From Xylocopa sonorina (taxonomy: Eukaryota; Arthropoda; Insecta; Hymenoptera; Apidae), in NCBI RefSeq assembly GCF_050948175.1, contig NW_027490124.1:992001-1056000 (forward strand): a DNA stretch of 64,000 nt. The letters run 5' to 3'. Position 1 is the stretch's first letter; the number at the start of each line of letters is the position of its first letter. The notes under the pieces are model-generated. The model ran no database searches and had not been told where the DNA came from. It saw only the letters and a program-made list of their open reading frames with translations. Positions 51,871 through 63,800 of this stretch are shown one piece after another. Both the position numbers and the translations under genes were made by a program.

Positions 51871-51875
51871 AACAA

Positions 51876-52252
51876 TATACAGGGTGGGGCAGTAATAATT
51901 AGCACCTCAGATATCCACGAAACTATAAGTTTCATAGAAGTTTTTGCTAATATAAAATTGCACAGTACAAAGGGGCCATCCGTTGATGAAAATAGTTTTT
52001 TTGTAAGTGGAGTTATGTTGGACATATGAAGGTTACCTTCATTTTTTAAAATGAATTGGTATGTCCATTCTTCCGTAATACGATAGAGCATTTTAAAGCA
52101 AGTTTAACGATCTGTAACATGAAGGCATTGAAGGTTACAAAGAGTAAAGAAAGGCGATAATACTCACGGTTTTGATAGTAAATGAAACATACGTATTGTA
52201 AACAGTGGTGGAAGGCGTAATACTTACCGTTTACTTCACTGTGAATAAACAC
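51876..52252 (-). other. Possible transposon terminus and upstream exon-like sequence
   Basis: TATACAGGGTGGGGCAGTAA at about 51876-51895 resembles the ACAGGGTG-type ends of many insect repeats. No partner end was found. On the minus strand two strong donor-like sites occur: AAACG then GTAAGTATT (about 52228) and AAACC then GTGAGTATT (about 52168). The first would end a tiny exon starting ATG at 52252 (MFIHSEVN). Either this is the 5' part of the minus-strand gene candidate or a repeat that carries splice sites. Confidence 0.25.
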
Positions 52253-52360
52253 TTGTCGAAGGGCATTTCAATAGTTTGCAGCATAAGTTAAACACGATAA
52301 GATTAGTATTGAAAAATCGGTTCGAATACGTTTGGTTAGGCTGTTCTTTGTGTCGCTCAT

Positions 52361-52370
52361 TTTATAAGTA
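52361..52370 (+). promoter_or_regulatory. TATA-box-like element
   Basis: TTTATAAGTA lies about 25-30 bp before a plausible transcription start and 45-54 bp before the ATG at 52415 of the plus-strand exon candidate. The spacing is right for a TATA promoter with a very short leader. The surrounding DNA is AT-rich, so chance occurrence is possible. Confidence 0.3.
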
Positions 52371-52414
52371 CAGAGCTGCGGATTCCTGAGGACAGCTCAC
52401 AAAATTGTTGAACT

Positions 52415-52771
52415 ATGGAAGATTATCATTGTGAATTTGAATCGAAAGGTAATTAAATTCCATTAGATTGTAAACAGATCTCAATGTTTCATTTTAGATA
52501 GTAAGATTAAATACTCTTTACAAAACTACAAGAATGGATACATACCTTTCTGTTATTATTACTTCATAAAGAATTATAATTGCAATTATATAGTTCATTA
52601 CGATAAAAAATATTTCTTAGAAAATTCTAAATATTAAATAAAAGAATCAAGTAAAACATTTTTAATAATTACGAATATGAAAAATACTTGAACATTCCAA
52701 TAGAAAGATGTCTAAACAGGAGCTAGAAAAGTCAAACATTCAATTTCAATTCCAGAATTCACCTATAAGAG
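52415..52771 (+). CDS. Candidate two-exon 5' end of a small gene
   Basis: Exon 1, 52415-52448, encodes MEDYHCEFESK and ends AAAG before GTAATT, a good donor. Exon 2, 52720-52771, follows ACAG and ends AAGAG before GTAAAA. Joined, the frame stays open (exon 2 would read ARKVKHSISIPEFTYKR). Further exons would be needed and none is obvious before 53400. A TATA-like box lies just upstream. Both exons are very short, so this could be chance; the reading frame, both donors and the promoter spacing together make it worth recording. No homology recognised. Confidence 0.28.
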
Positions 52772-53415
52772 GTAAAATGTTTCGAAAGCTTTAATTACAG
52801 TCTTTAATGCAAGCAGTTGGGCAGTATTTCAATTTTTAAGAAAATTGATGAAAGTCAATCATTTTGAAGTGGTCAGAATCTTTGTCGTTTGAGCAATAAG
52901 TGAATAACAAATAACTGCATAAATTCTAGGCTTAAAAACTTATGGATTAAATCCTATGCAGACTCGTTTATGAGCGAGTTACTAAATAATAATCCACACT
53001 AAGTAATCATTTTAAAACTTAAACGATTACATCTCGCGAACTTTCAAAGATATCAGAAGTGTGAAAAGTATGTGGTTTATCAAAAATTCTTCTAAAAGAA
53101 CGGACGAAGCCAATAGAAATCTTTGTTGAAGTAAGCAAGTTCTAAAGTTTTAAGCAACGCGATGGCCCTTATCTGCCTATGTCTCATAGCAAGTAAGTTC
53201 TGAATTTCTATGAAATCCGATGGAATTTCTCACTACTAACGTTTCAAAGTAAGTTCTCAAATTCTCAGTTCTACGTTTAAAACTATGTGTGTTCTATATA
53301 TCTATGTAAAGTGATGGTTCCTATTAGTTGTGACGGAAACCTATATATAGTAAGTCAGGGAAGCTCGAAGGGGTTAATTATCTAAATGCTTTAAGGCGTA
53401 AAACGTATTTTAATC
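52772..53415. other. AT-rich sequence, nothing identified
   Basis: Low-GC DNA with no open frame of note, no recognisable element and no satellite unit. Faint word sharing with the satellite (GCGATGGCCC, TATGTCTCATAGCAAGTAAG, near 53160-53190) may be chance or a very old remnant. Confidence 0.3.
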
Positions 53416-53700
53416 TAAAGCGATCTATCGTTCCAAGGTATCCGCTCACGTACAACTTTTCTTGGGCGCCAGCTGCTCAGAAAGTAGCAAAGCGATAGGC
53501 TACACGACCCCGGGAACCCTGGGGCGGTCAACCCTTGAAACATCGAAATGCTCCTCCTCTCGACTACGCCTAGCCAAGTACACACACTCAGGTCGCGAGA
53601 TACTGAAGTCACGGCATGTTTATTTATGGTCTCGACGTGGGTTTAACTAACAAGGGCTACGGGAAACTACGCAACACGCCGCAAATTACCGGGTAGTATA
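53416..53700. other. GC-rich block at the right edge of the island
   Basis: A GC-rich stretch between AT-rich DNA and the inverted satellite. Short frames exist on both strands (53415-53612 minus, 53462-53650 plus) but overlap each other and have no domain. It looks like a fragment of a GC-rich interspersed repeat. Its right end joins inverted satellite near 53700. Confidence 0.35.
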
Positions 53701-56700
53701 TTTGGAAGTGTAGTCGAGATATACATAATACGTCGCAATGAATATTATAACCTATCTTGAAACCCAGAAATGAGATGCGATATTGCGTTTTACAAGCACT
53801 AGAACTCTAATGCTTCGATACGTAGATATCTGGAAACGCATTTTCCTAGCAAGGAAATAAGTCATTTACATCCTTTTGAAGTGTAGACGAGGTAAACATA
53901 ATACTTCTCAGTGAATATTACATCATATCATGGAACATAGAAATGAGAAGCGATATCGCGTTTTAAGAAGAATTAGAAATCTATTTCCTCCATACGTAGA
54001 CATCTCGAGACGCATTTCCTAGCAAGGGTGTGTGGCATTTACATCCATTTGAAGTGTATACGAGGTATACATAACACTTCGCAATAAATATTATATCTTA
54101 TCTCGAAACATAGAAGTGAGATGCGATATCGCGATTTATGAAGCATTAGAACTCTATTGTTACGATACGTAGATATCTACAAACGCTACATCCTAGCTAG
54201 GAAGTGTCGCATTTACATTCTCTTGAAGTGAATACGAGGTATACATAACATTTCACAATGAATATTATATCTTATTACGAAACATCGAAATGAAATGCGA
54301 CATCTCGTTCTAAGTAGCATTAGAACTCTATTGCTACGATACGTACACATCTGCAAACGCTATTTCCAAGCATGGAAGGGTCGTATTTACATTCTTCTGA
54401 AGTGAATACGAGGTAAACATAACACTCCATAATGAATATTATATCTTATCATGAAACATAGCAGTGAGATGCGATATTGCGTTTTAAGAAGCATTAGAAC
54501 CCTATTGTTACGATACGTAGACATCTGCAAACGCTATTTCCTAGTATGGAAGTGTCGCATTTACATTCTTTTGAAGTGAGTACGAGATATACATGACACT
54601 TCGCAATGAATATTATATCTTATCATGAAAAATAGCAGTGAGATGCGATATTGCGTTTTAAGAAGCATTAGAACTCTATTTCTACGATACGTAGACATCT
54701 GCAAAGGCTATTTCCTAGCATGGAAGGGTCGTATTTACATTCTCCTAAAGTGAATACGAGGTATACATAACACTCCATAATGAATATTATATCTTATCAT
54801 GAAACATAGCAGTGAGATGCGATATTGCATTTTAAGGAGCATTAGAACTCTATTGCTACGATACGTAGACCTCTGCAAACGCTATTTCCTAGCATGCAAG
54901 TGTCGCATTCACATTCTTTAGGAGTGAATACGAGGTATACAAGACACTTCGCAATGAATATTATATCTTATCATGAAACATAGAAGTGAGATGCGATATC
55001 GCGTTTTAAGAAGCAATAGAGCTCTATTGCTACGATACGTAGACATCTGCAAACTCTAATTCCTAGAAAGGAAATGTCGCATTTACATTCCATTGAAGTG
55101 AATATGAGGTATACATGACACTTCGCAATGGATACTATATCTTATCGTGAAACATAGAAATGAGATGCGACATCTCGTTTTAAGAAGTATTAGAACTCTA
55201 TTCTTCCGATACGTGGTCATCTGGAAACGCTATTTCCTAGCAAGGATGTGTCGCATTTACATTCTTTTGAAGTGAATACGAGGTATTCATAACACTCCAC
55301 AATGGATGTTATATCTTATCACGCAACATAGAAATGAAATGCGACATCTCGTTTTAAGAAGCATTAGAACTCTATTCCTACGATGCGTAGACATCTGCAA
55401 ATGTTATTTCCTAGCAAGGAAGTGTCGCATTTACATTCTTTTGAAGTGAATACGAGGTATACATAACACTCCACAATGAAAATTATATCTTATCATGAAA
55501 CATAGAAATGAGATGTAATATGGCGATTTAAGAAGCATTAGAACTCTATTGCGTCGATACGTAGACATCTGCGAACGCTATCCCTAACAAGGAAGTGTCG
55601 CATTTACATTTTTTTGAAAGGAATACGAGGTATACATAACACTGCACAATGAATATTATATCATATCATGAAACATAGAAATGAGATACGATATCGCGAT
55701 TTAAGAAGCATTATAACACAACTGCTTCGATACGTAGACATCTGCAAGCGCTACTTCCTAGCAAGGAAGTGTCGCGTTTACGAGGCACGAATACGAGGTA
55801 TACATAACACTCCACAATGAATATTATATCTTATCATGAAACGCAGATATGAGATGCGATATGACGATTTAAGGAGCATTAGAAAACTATTGCTTCGATA
55901 CGTAGATATCTGCGAACACTATTTCCTAGCATGGAAGTGTCGCATTCACATTCATTTGAAGTGTATGCGTGGTATACATGACACTTCGCAATAAATATTA
56001 TATATTATCATGAAACATAGATATGTGATGCGATATCGCGAATTAGCCTGCTTAAGCAATCTATTGCTTCGATACGTAGACACCTGCAAACGCTATTTCC
56101 TAGCAAGGAAGAGTCGCATTTACATTCTTTTGTAGTGAATACGAGGTATACATTCACAGTGACACTTCACAGAGAATATTATATATTATCAAGATACATA
56201 GTAATGTGTTGCGATATCGCGTTTTGAGAAGCATTAGAACACTATTGCTTCGATACGTAGACATCTGCAAACGCTATTTCCTAGCAAGGAAGTGTCGCAT
56301 TTACATTCATTTTAAGTGTATGCGAGGTATACATGACACTTCGCAATGAATATTATATATTATCATGAAACACAGAAATGAGAAGCAATATCGCGTTTTG
56401 AGAAGCACTAGAATTCTAATGCCACGAAACGTAGACATCTGCAAACGCTATTTCCTAGCAAGGAAGTGTGGCATTTACATTCATTTGAAGTATAGACGAG
56501 ATATACATATCTCTGCACAATGAATATTACATCTTATCACGAAACATAGAAATGAGATGCGATATGGCGATTTAAGAAGCATTAGAAATCTATTGGTTCG
56601 ATACGTAGATATCTGCAAACGCTACTTCCTAGCAAGGAAGTGTCGCATTTACATTATTTTGAAAGGAATACGAGGAATACATGACACTTCGCAATGAATA

Positions 56701-59601
56701 TTATATCTTATCATGATACATAGAAATGAGATGCGATATGACGATTTAAGAAGCATTAGAAATCTATTGCTTCGATACGTAGACATCTGCAAGCGCTACT
56801 TCCTAGCAAGGAAGTGTCGCATTTACATTCTTTTGAAGTGAATACGAGGTATACATAACCCTGCACAATGAATATTATATCGTACCATGAAACATAGAAA
56901 TGAGATGCGATATCTCGATTTAAGAAGCATTAGAACACTATTGCTTCGATACGTAGACATCTGCAAACGCTATTTCCTAGCAAGGAAGTATCACATTTAC
57001 ATTCTTTTTAAGTGTGTGCGAGGTATACATGACACTTCGCAATTAATATTATATATTATCATGAAACATAGAAATGAGAAGCGATATCGCATTTTGAGAA
57101 GTATTAGAACTCTAATGACACGACACGTAGACATCTGCAAACGCTATTTCCTGGCAAGGAAGTGTCGCGTTTACATCCTTTGGAAGTGGATACGAGGTAC
57201 ACATAACGCTCCACAATGAATATTATATCTTATCATGAAACATTGAAATGAGATGCGATATCGCGATTTATGAAGCTTTAGAACTCTATTGCTTCTATAC
57301 GTAGACATCTGCAAACGCTATTTCCTAGCAAGGGAGTGTCGCATTTACATTCATTTGAAGTGTATGCGAGGTATACATCACACTACGCAATGAATATTAT
57401 ATACTATCATGAAACATAGAAGTGAGAAACGATGTCGCGTTTTGAGAAGCATTAGAGCACTAATGCTACGATACGTAGACATCTGCATAAGCTATTACCT
57501 AGCAAGGAAGTGTCGCATTTACATTCTTTTGAAGTGAGTACGGTGAATACATAACACTGCACAGTGAATACTATATCTTATCGTGAAACATAGAAATGAG
57601 GTGCGATATGGCGATTTGAGAAGCATTAAAACACCATTGCTTCGATAGGTAGATATCTGCAACCGCTATTTCCTGGCAAGGAAGTGTAGCGTTTACATCC
57701 TTTTGAAGTGAATACGAGGTATTCATAACACTGCACAATGAATATTATATCTCATCATGAAACATTGAAATGATGTGCGATATCGCGATTTATGGAGCTT
57801 TAGAACTCTATTGCTTCGATACGTAGATATCTGCAAACACTATTTCCTAGCATGGAACTTTCGCATTCACATTCATTTGAAGTGTGTGCGAGGTGTACAT
57901 GACACTTGGGAACGAATATTATGTATTATCATGAAACATAGATATGAGACGCGATATCGCGAATTAGCAAGCTTTAGAAATCTATTGCTTCGATACGTAG
58001 ACATCTGCAAACGCTACTTCCTAGCAAGGAAGTGTCGCATTTACATTCTTTTGAAAGGAATACGAGGTATACATGACACTTCGCAATGAATATTATATCT
58101 TATCATGAAACGTAGATATGAGATGCGATATGACGATTTAAGAAGCATTAGAAAACTATTTCTTCGATTCGTAGACATCTGCAAACGCTACTTCCTAGCA
58201 AGGAAGTGTCGCATGTTCATTCTTTTGAAGTGAATACGAGGTATTCATAACACTGCACAATGAATATTATATGTCATCATGAAACTTTGAAATGAGATGC
58301 GATATCGCGATTTATGATGCTTTAGAACTCTATTGCTTCGATACGTAGATATCTGCAAACACTATTTCCTAGCAAGGAACTGTCGCACTCACATTCATTT
58401 GAAGTGTATGCGAGGTATACATGACACTTCTCAGTGAATATTATATATTATCATGAAACAAAGATATGAGAAGCGATATCGCGATTTAAGAAGCATTAGA
58501 TCCCTATTGCTTCGATACGTAGACATCTGCAAACGCTATTTCCTAGCAAGGAACTGTCGCATTCACATTCATTTGAAGTGTATGCGAGGTATACATGACA
58601 CTTCTCAGTGAATATTATATATTATCATGAAACAAAGATATGAGAAGCGATATCTCGTTCTGGGAAGCATTAGAACTGTATTGCTACGATACGTCGACAT
58701 CTGCAAACGCTATTTCCTAGCAAGGTAGCGTCGCATTTACATTCATTTGATGTGCATCCGAGGTATACGTGACACGTCGCAATGAATACTATATCTTATC
58801 ATGAAACATGGAAACTAGATGCGATATCGCGATATAAGAAGCATTAGAACTCTATTGCTTCGATACGTAAACATCTGCAAGCGCTATTTCCTAGCAGGGA
58901 AGTGTCGCATTTACATTCATTTGAGGTGTAGACGGGGAATACGTAACACTTCGCAATGAATATTATACCTTATCATGAGACATAGAAATGAGATGCGCTA
59001 CCGCGTTTTAAGAAGCATTGGAAATTCATTGCTTCGATACGTAGACATCTGCAAACGCTATTTCCTAGCAAGGAAGTGTCGCATTTACATTCATTTGAAG
59101 TGTACGCGATGTATACATGATACTTCCCATTGAATATTGTATCTTATCATGAGACATAGAAATAAGATGTGATATCGCGTTTTAAGAAGCATTAGAACTC
59201 TATAGCTTCGATACGTAGACATCTGCAAATGCTACTTCCTAGCAAGGGAGAGTCGCATTTACATTCTTTCAAGTGAATACGAGGTATACATGACACTTCG
59301 CAATGAATATTATATCTTATCATGAATCATAGAAATGATATGCGATATCGCGTTTTAAGAAGCTTTAGAACTCTATTTCTACGATACATAGACGATACAT
59401 CTACAGACGCTGTTTCCTAGCAAGGAAGTGTCGCATTTACATTCATTTGAAGTGAATGCGAGGTATAGATAACACTCAACAATGAATATTATATCTTATC
59501 ACGAAACATAGAAATGAGATGCGATATGGCGTTTTAAGGGGCATTAGTACTCTATAGCTTCGATACAGTGATATCTGGGAACGTAATTTCCTAGAAAGGA
59601 A
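53701..59601 (-). repeat. 174 bp tandem satellite in inverted orientation, about 34 units
   Basis: The reverse complement of the main unit: words such as TTACATTCTTTTGAAGTGAA, AGACATCTGCAAACGC, TATCATGAAACATAG and GATGCGATATCGCG recur every 174 bp. Units are fairly diverse and resemble the outer zones of the + arrays, with reverse-complement forms of TACACTTCAAATGAATG and TATCGAAGCAATAG. Long frames on the + strand here (for example 56887-57219) are satellite read-through. The right end, inside a unit, meets element copy C near 59601. Confidence 0.96.
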
Positions 59602-59710
59602 CCACCTCGCACCCCCCAGCATCCACCCCTGGACGCATGCAACCAGCCTAACTCGCCTGCAGATCCAGCAACTGGAAGAGTTCGCGCGCGCATACCTGCA
59701 AGCGCTCACT

Positions 59711-59865
59711 CACACCGAGTTCCGCTGCCTCGCTCGCACCGCCGAGTATACCTGTTTCGCTCGTACCGGGCACTAGTGTCTCACTCGCACCACCGAGTAT
59801 ACCTGTCTCGCCCGCACCAAGGACGGGCAGCCCTATCTCCCTCGCACCGAGGATTCCGTCCTGCA
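59711..59865. repeat. Minisatellite of 24-30 bp units, all multiples of three
   Basis: Units run from one ACC to the next CTCGC-like end. Lengths are about 24, 27, 24, 27 and 30 bp, for example a GCCGAGTATACCTGT unit at about 59741 repeated 51 bp later. On the minus strand this keeps a frame open with a 17-residue repeat containing ETGILGGASE (frame 59648-59890). The multiple-of-three lengths hint at coding ancestry on one strand. Confidence 0.7.
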
Positions 59866-60296
59866 GGAAGACATAGCCGCAGCCCATCACCTGAATGGGG
59901 TCTTTTCCAATTCCGGGAACAGGATCTGCTAGAACCTATATATTACTTCTAAGCTAGGACATACATACCATATCATGACGCATATATAAGAATTCCTAGA
60001 TCTAAGTTACACTAAGTAAGATGCGTCCGGCCAGCGGCATGCGCCGCTAGCCCCACCACGAGCCGCGAGTCCCCAGTCGCTGGACCGCGCGCTCTCCGCC
60101 TCGAGACGCGAGTCCCCCACTCGCGGGACCGCGATCTGCCTACCGCGAGCCTCCGCGACCGTAGCGCCCCGCGAACCGAGGAGGTCCAGTTCATGTATAC
60201 TTTAAACCTAGAATATATTTTATTTTTACTTTTACTATATCCAAGTACAAGTTCTTTTACCAAGTCTACTATTTCCACATCCATTGATTTTATCAA

Positions 60297-60878
60297 GTGT
60301 TAACAATACTAGTTCTACTTTTAACATTACATTTAACTACGAATTCTTCCACGGGTTCTTCCATACAACAGGGGTTGCTCTTCATCAAATTGAAGGTGTA
60401 TAGAAATCGGATTTGTGACGTTGAGACCGCCGCTTATCCTTCAGATCTTAGTCTAAAGTACAGAAATACCTGGTGTACGAATCGTGCTTCCGGTTTGCGA
60501 AGAACGCGACGTGCGAGTAGGAAGAATTTCATACGATCACTTGTGCATGAATATTTGGAGGGTGTTCCGAGAGTCGTCGTATACCAGCGACCTGCCTTCG
60601 CACCAGTCCAGACGCCGCTTTTCGAAGCGACCGTCGACGCCTCCAATCCAGACACCACGACGCATCACGCCGATTCTGCCACATTCAGCATCATCGCTGA
60701 ATTCCGACCGCCGTCCTCGTCTTCGCTGGCGACTGATCGAGATTTCTGTAGCAGCCAACAGAACGAAATCCGCTACGATCCCAGCGAACGATCCTCCACG
60801 CCGTTTCTACGTACAAATCGAGAGAGAAGTCATCGAAAGGTAGGGTCATTCCCTTATTATCGCGAGTGTTTTCGCTAG
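60297..60878 (+). CDS. 193-codon ORF of element copy C, unknown function
   Basis: The only uninterrupted reading frame of the element family. The annotated start at 60297 lies in AT-rich DNA and gives a hydrophobic N-terminus (about residues 1-13) that may not be native; in copies A and B the frame is closed upstream, so the true start may be later. Segments seen: VETAAYPSDL (42-51), the Arg/Lys-rich RRTRRASRKNFIRSLVHEYL (68-87), a Pro/Ser/Thr-rich middle (88-155), the second motif NEIRYDP (156-162) and a basic C-terminus ending at TAG 60876-60878. Copies A and B share the basic motif and an [I/R]-x-D/Y-x-DP motif. Possible roles (nucleic-acid binding, coat-like or accessory protein) are guesses. 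Conservation across three diverged copies argues it was once coding. Confidence 0.45.
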   Translation: MLTILVLLLTLHLTTNSSTGSSIQQGLLFIKLKVYRNRICDVETAAYPSDLSLKYRNTWCTNRASGLRRTRRASRKNFIRSLVHEYLEGVPRVVVYQRPAFAPVQTPLFEATVDASNPDTTTHHADSATFSIIAEFRPPSSSSLATDRDFCSSQQNEIRYDPSERSSTPFLRTNRERSHRKVGSFPYYRECFR

Positions 60879-63800
60879 TGTCGCGACAGCCGAAATTGTC
60901 GGACCCGGTCTTAACGCGTTCCCGCAGACCGAATTACCGAAAAATAGGATCGTGTCGTAAAGCCTCCGGAGCAACGGAAAATAGTTTCGCCGGACGTAAC
61001 ACCTCGAATTCACTTCAAAAGAATGTAAATGCGACACTTCCTTGATAGGAAATAAGGTTTGCAGATATCTACGTATCGAAGAAACAGAGTTCTAATGCTT
61101 CTTGAATCGCCATATCGCATCTCATTTCTATGTTTCATCATTAGATATAATATTCATTGCGAAGTGTCATGTATACATCGTATTCCTCTCAAGAGAATGT
61201 AAATGCGACACTTCCTTTCTAGGAAATTACGTTTCCAGATGTCTACGTATCGAAGCTACAGAGTTCTAATGTTTCTTAAAACGCGATATCGCATCTCATT
61301 TCTATGTTTCATGATAAGATATAATATTCATTGTGCAGTGATATGTATATCTCGCCTACACTTCAAATGAATGTAAATGCGATACTTCCTTCCTAGGAAA
61401 TAGCGTTTGCAGATGTCTACGTACCGATGCAATAGAGTTCTAATGCTTCTTAAGACGCGAAATCGCTCCCCATTTCTATGTTTCGTGATAAGATATAATA
61501 TGTATTGTGGAGTGTTATGTACACCTCGTATTCACCTCAAAGGAATGTAAATGCGACACATCCTTGCTAGGAAATAGCATTTGCAGATGTCTACGTATCG
61601 TAGCAATAGAGTTCTAATGCTTTCTAAACCGCGATATCGCATCACATTTCTATGTTTAATGATAACATTTAATATTCATTGCGAAGCCTTATGCATTCCT
61701 CGTGTGCACATCATATGAATGTAAATGCGACACTTCCTTCCTGGGAAATACCGTTTGCAGATGTCTACGTATCGAAGCAATAGGGTACTAATGCTTCTTA
61801 AATCGCGATATCGCATCTCATTTCTATGTTTCATGATAAGATTTAATATTCATTGTGGAGTGTTATGTATACTTCGCATTCACTGCAAAGGAATGTAAAT
61901 GCGACACTTCCATGCTAGGAAATAGCGTTTTCAGATGTCTACGTATCGTAACAATAGTGTTCTAATGCTTCTCAAAACTCGATATAGCACCTCATTCTTA
62001 TGTTTCATGATAAGATATAATATTCATTGCGAAGTGTCATGTATACCTCGTATTCACATCAAAAGAATGTAAATGCGACACTTCCATGCTAGGAAATAGC
62101 GTTTGCAGATGTCTACGTATCGCAGCAATAGAGTTCCAATGCTTCCTAAAACGCGATATCGCATCTCACTTCTATATTTCATGATAAGATATAGTATCCA
62201 TTGCGAAGTGTCATGTATATCTCGTATTCACTTCAAAAGAATGTAAATGCGAAACTTCCATGCTAGGAAATAGCGTTTGCAGATGTCTACGTATCGTAGG
62301 AATAGAGTTCTAATGCTTCTTAAAACGCGATATCGCATCTCACTTCTATGTTTCATGACAAGATATAATATTCATTACGAAGTGTTATGTATATCTCGAA
62401 TTCACTTCAAAAGAATGTAAATGCTACACTTCCATGCTAGGATATAGCGTTTGCAGATGTCTACGCATCGTAGCGATAGAGTTTTAATGCTACTTAAAAC
62501 GAGATGTCGCATTTCATTTCTATGTTTCGTGATAAGATACAATATTCATTGTGGAGTGTTATGTATACCTCGTATTCACATCAAAAGAATGTAAATGCGA
62601 CACTTCCTTGCTAGGAAATAACATTTGCAGATGTCCACGCATCGTAGCAATAGAGTTCTAGTGCTTCTTAAATCGCGATATCCCATCTCACATCTATGTT
62701 TCATGATAAGATATAGTATCCATTGCGAAGTGTCATGTATATCTCGTATTCACTTCAAAAGAATGTAAGTGCGACACTTCCTTGCTAGGAAATAACATTT
62801 GCAGATGTCTACGTATCATAGCAATAGAGTTTTAATGCTACTTAAAACGAGATGTCGCATTTCATTTCTATGTTTCGTGATAAGATACAATATTCATTGT
62901 GGAGTGTTATGTATACCTCGAATTCACTTCAAAAGAATGTAAATGCGACACTTCCATGCTAGGAAATAGCGTTTGCAGATGTCTACGCATCGTAGCGATA
63001 GAGTTTTAATGCTACTTAAAACGAGATGTCGCATTTCATTTCTATGTTTCGTGATTAGATACAATATTCATTGTGGAGTGTTATGTACACCTCGTATTCG
63101 CATCAAAAGAATGTAAATGCGACACTCCCTTGCTAGGAAATAACATTTGCAGATGTCTACGCATCGTAGCAATAGAGTTCTAGTGCTTCTTAAATCGCGA
63201 TATCGCATCTCACATCTATGTTTCAAGATAAGATATAATATTCATTGCGAAGAGTCATGTATACCTCGTATTAACTTCAAAAGAATGTAAATGCGACACT
63301 TCCTTGCTAGGAAATAACATTTGCAGATGTCTACGCATCGTAGCAATAGAGTTCTAATGCTTCCTAAAACGCGATATCGCATCTCACTTCTATGTTTCAT
63401 GATAAGATATAGTATCCATTGCGAAGTGTCATGTATATCTCGTATTCACTTCAAAAGAATGTAAATGCGAAACTTCCATGCTAGGAAATAGCGTTTGCAG
63501 ATGTCTACGTATCGTAGCAATAGAGTTTTAATCCTACTTAAAACGAGATGTAGCATTTCATTTCTATGTTTCATGATAAGATATAATATTCATTGCGAAG
63601 TGTCATGTATACCTCGTATTCACTTCAAAAGATTGTAAATGCGACACTTCCTTGCTAGGAAATATTGTTTGCAGATGTCTACGTATCGTAAAAATAGAGT
63701 TCTATTGCATCTTGAAACGCGATATCGCGTATTTCCTTTATGTTTCTTGATAAGATATAATATTCATTGCGAAGTGTCATGTATACCTCGTATTCACTTC

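Larger units (their letters stand above)
59602..61000 (+). mobile_element. Composite satellite-embedded element, copy C
   Basis: In order: a 5' segment with a minisatellite, a GC-rich block (60020-60190), an AT-rich block (60195-60340) ending CTACGAATTCTTCCACGGG, one GAGACCGCCGCTTA motif (about 60424), a 193-codon reading frame, and a 3' segment with AAGGTAGGGT (60837-60846). Copies A and B share these in the same order. Similarity to B continues through the 3' segment. Its 5' end differs from A and B and joins inverted satellite, while its 3' end joins + satellite at 61001 (phase about 151). The element thus sits exactly at an array orientation switch. Bases 60787-61000 recur at 1-214. Confidence 0.7.

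Noticed and set aside
60012..60296. Minus-strand 94-codon frame divergent from the copy C ORF
   Set aside because: It spans the AT-rich and GC-rich noncoding blocks, its composition follows the DNA, and no matching frame is seen in copies A or B.
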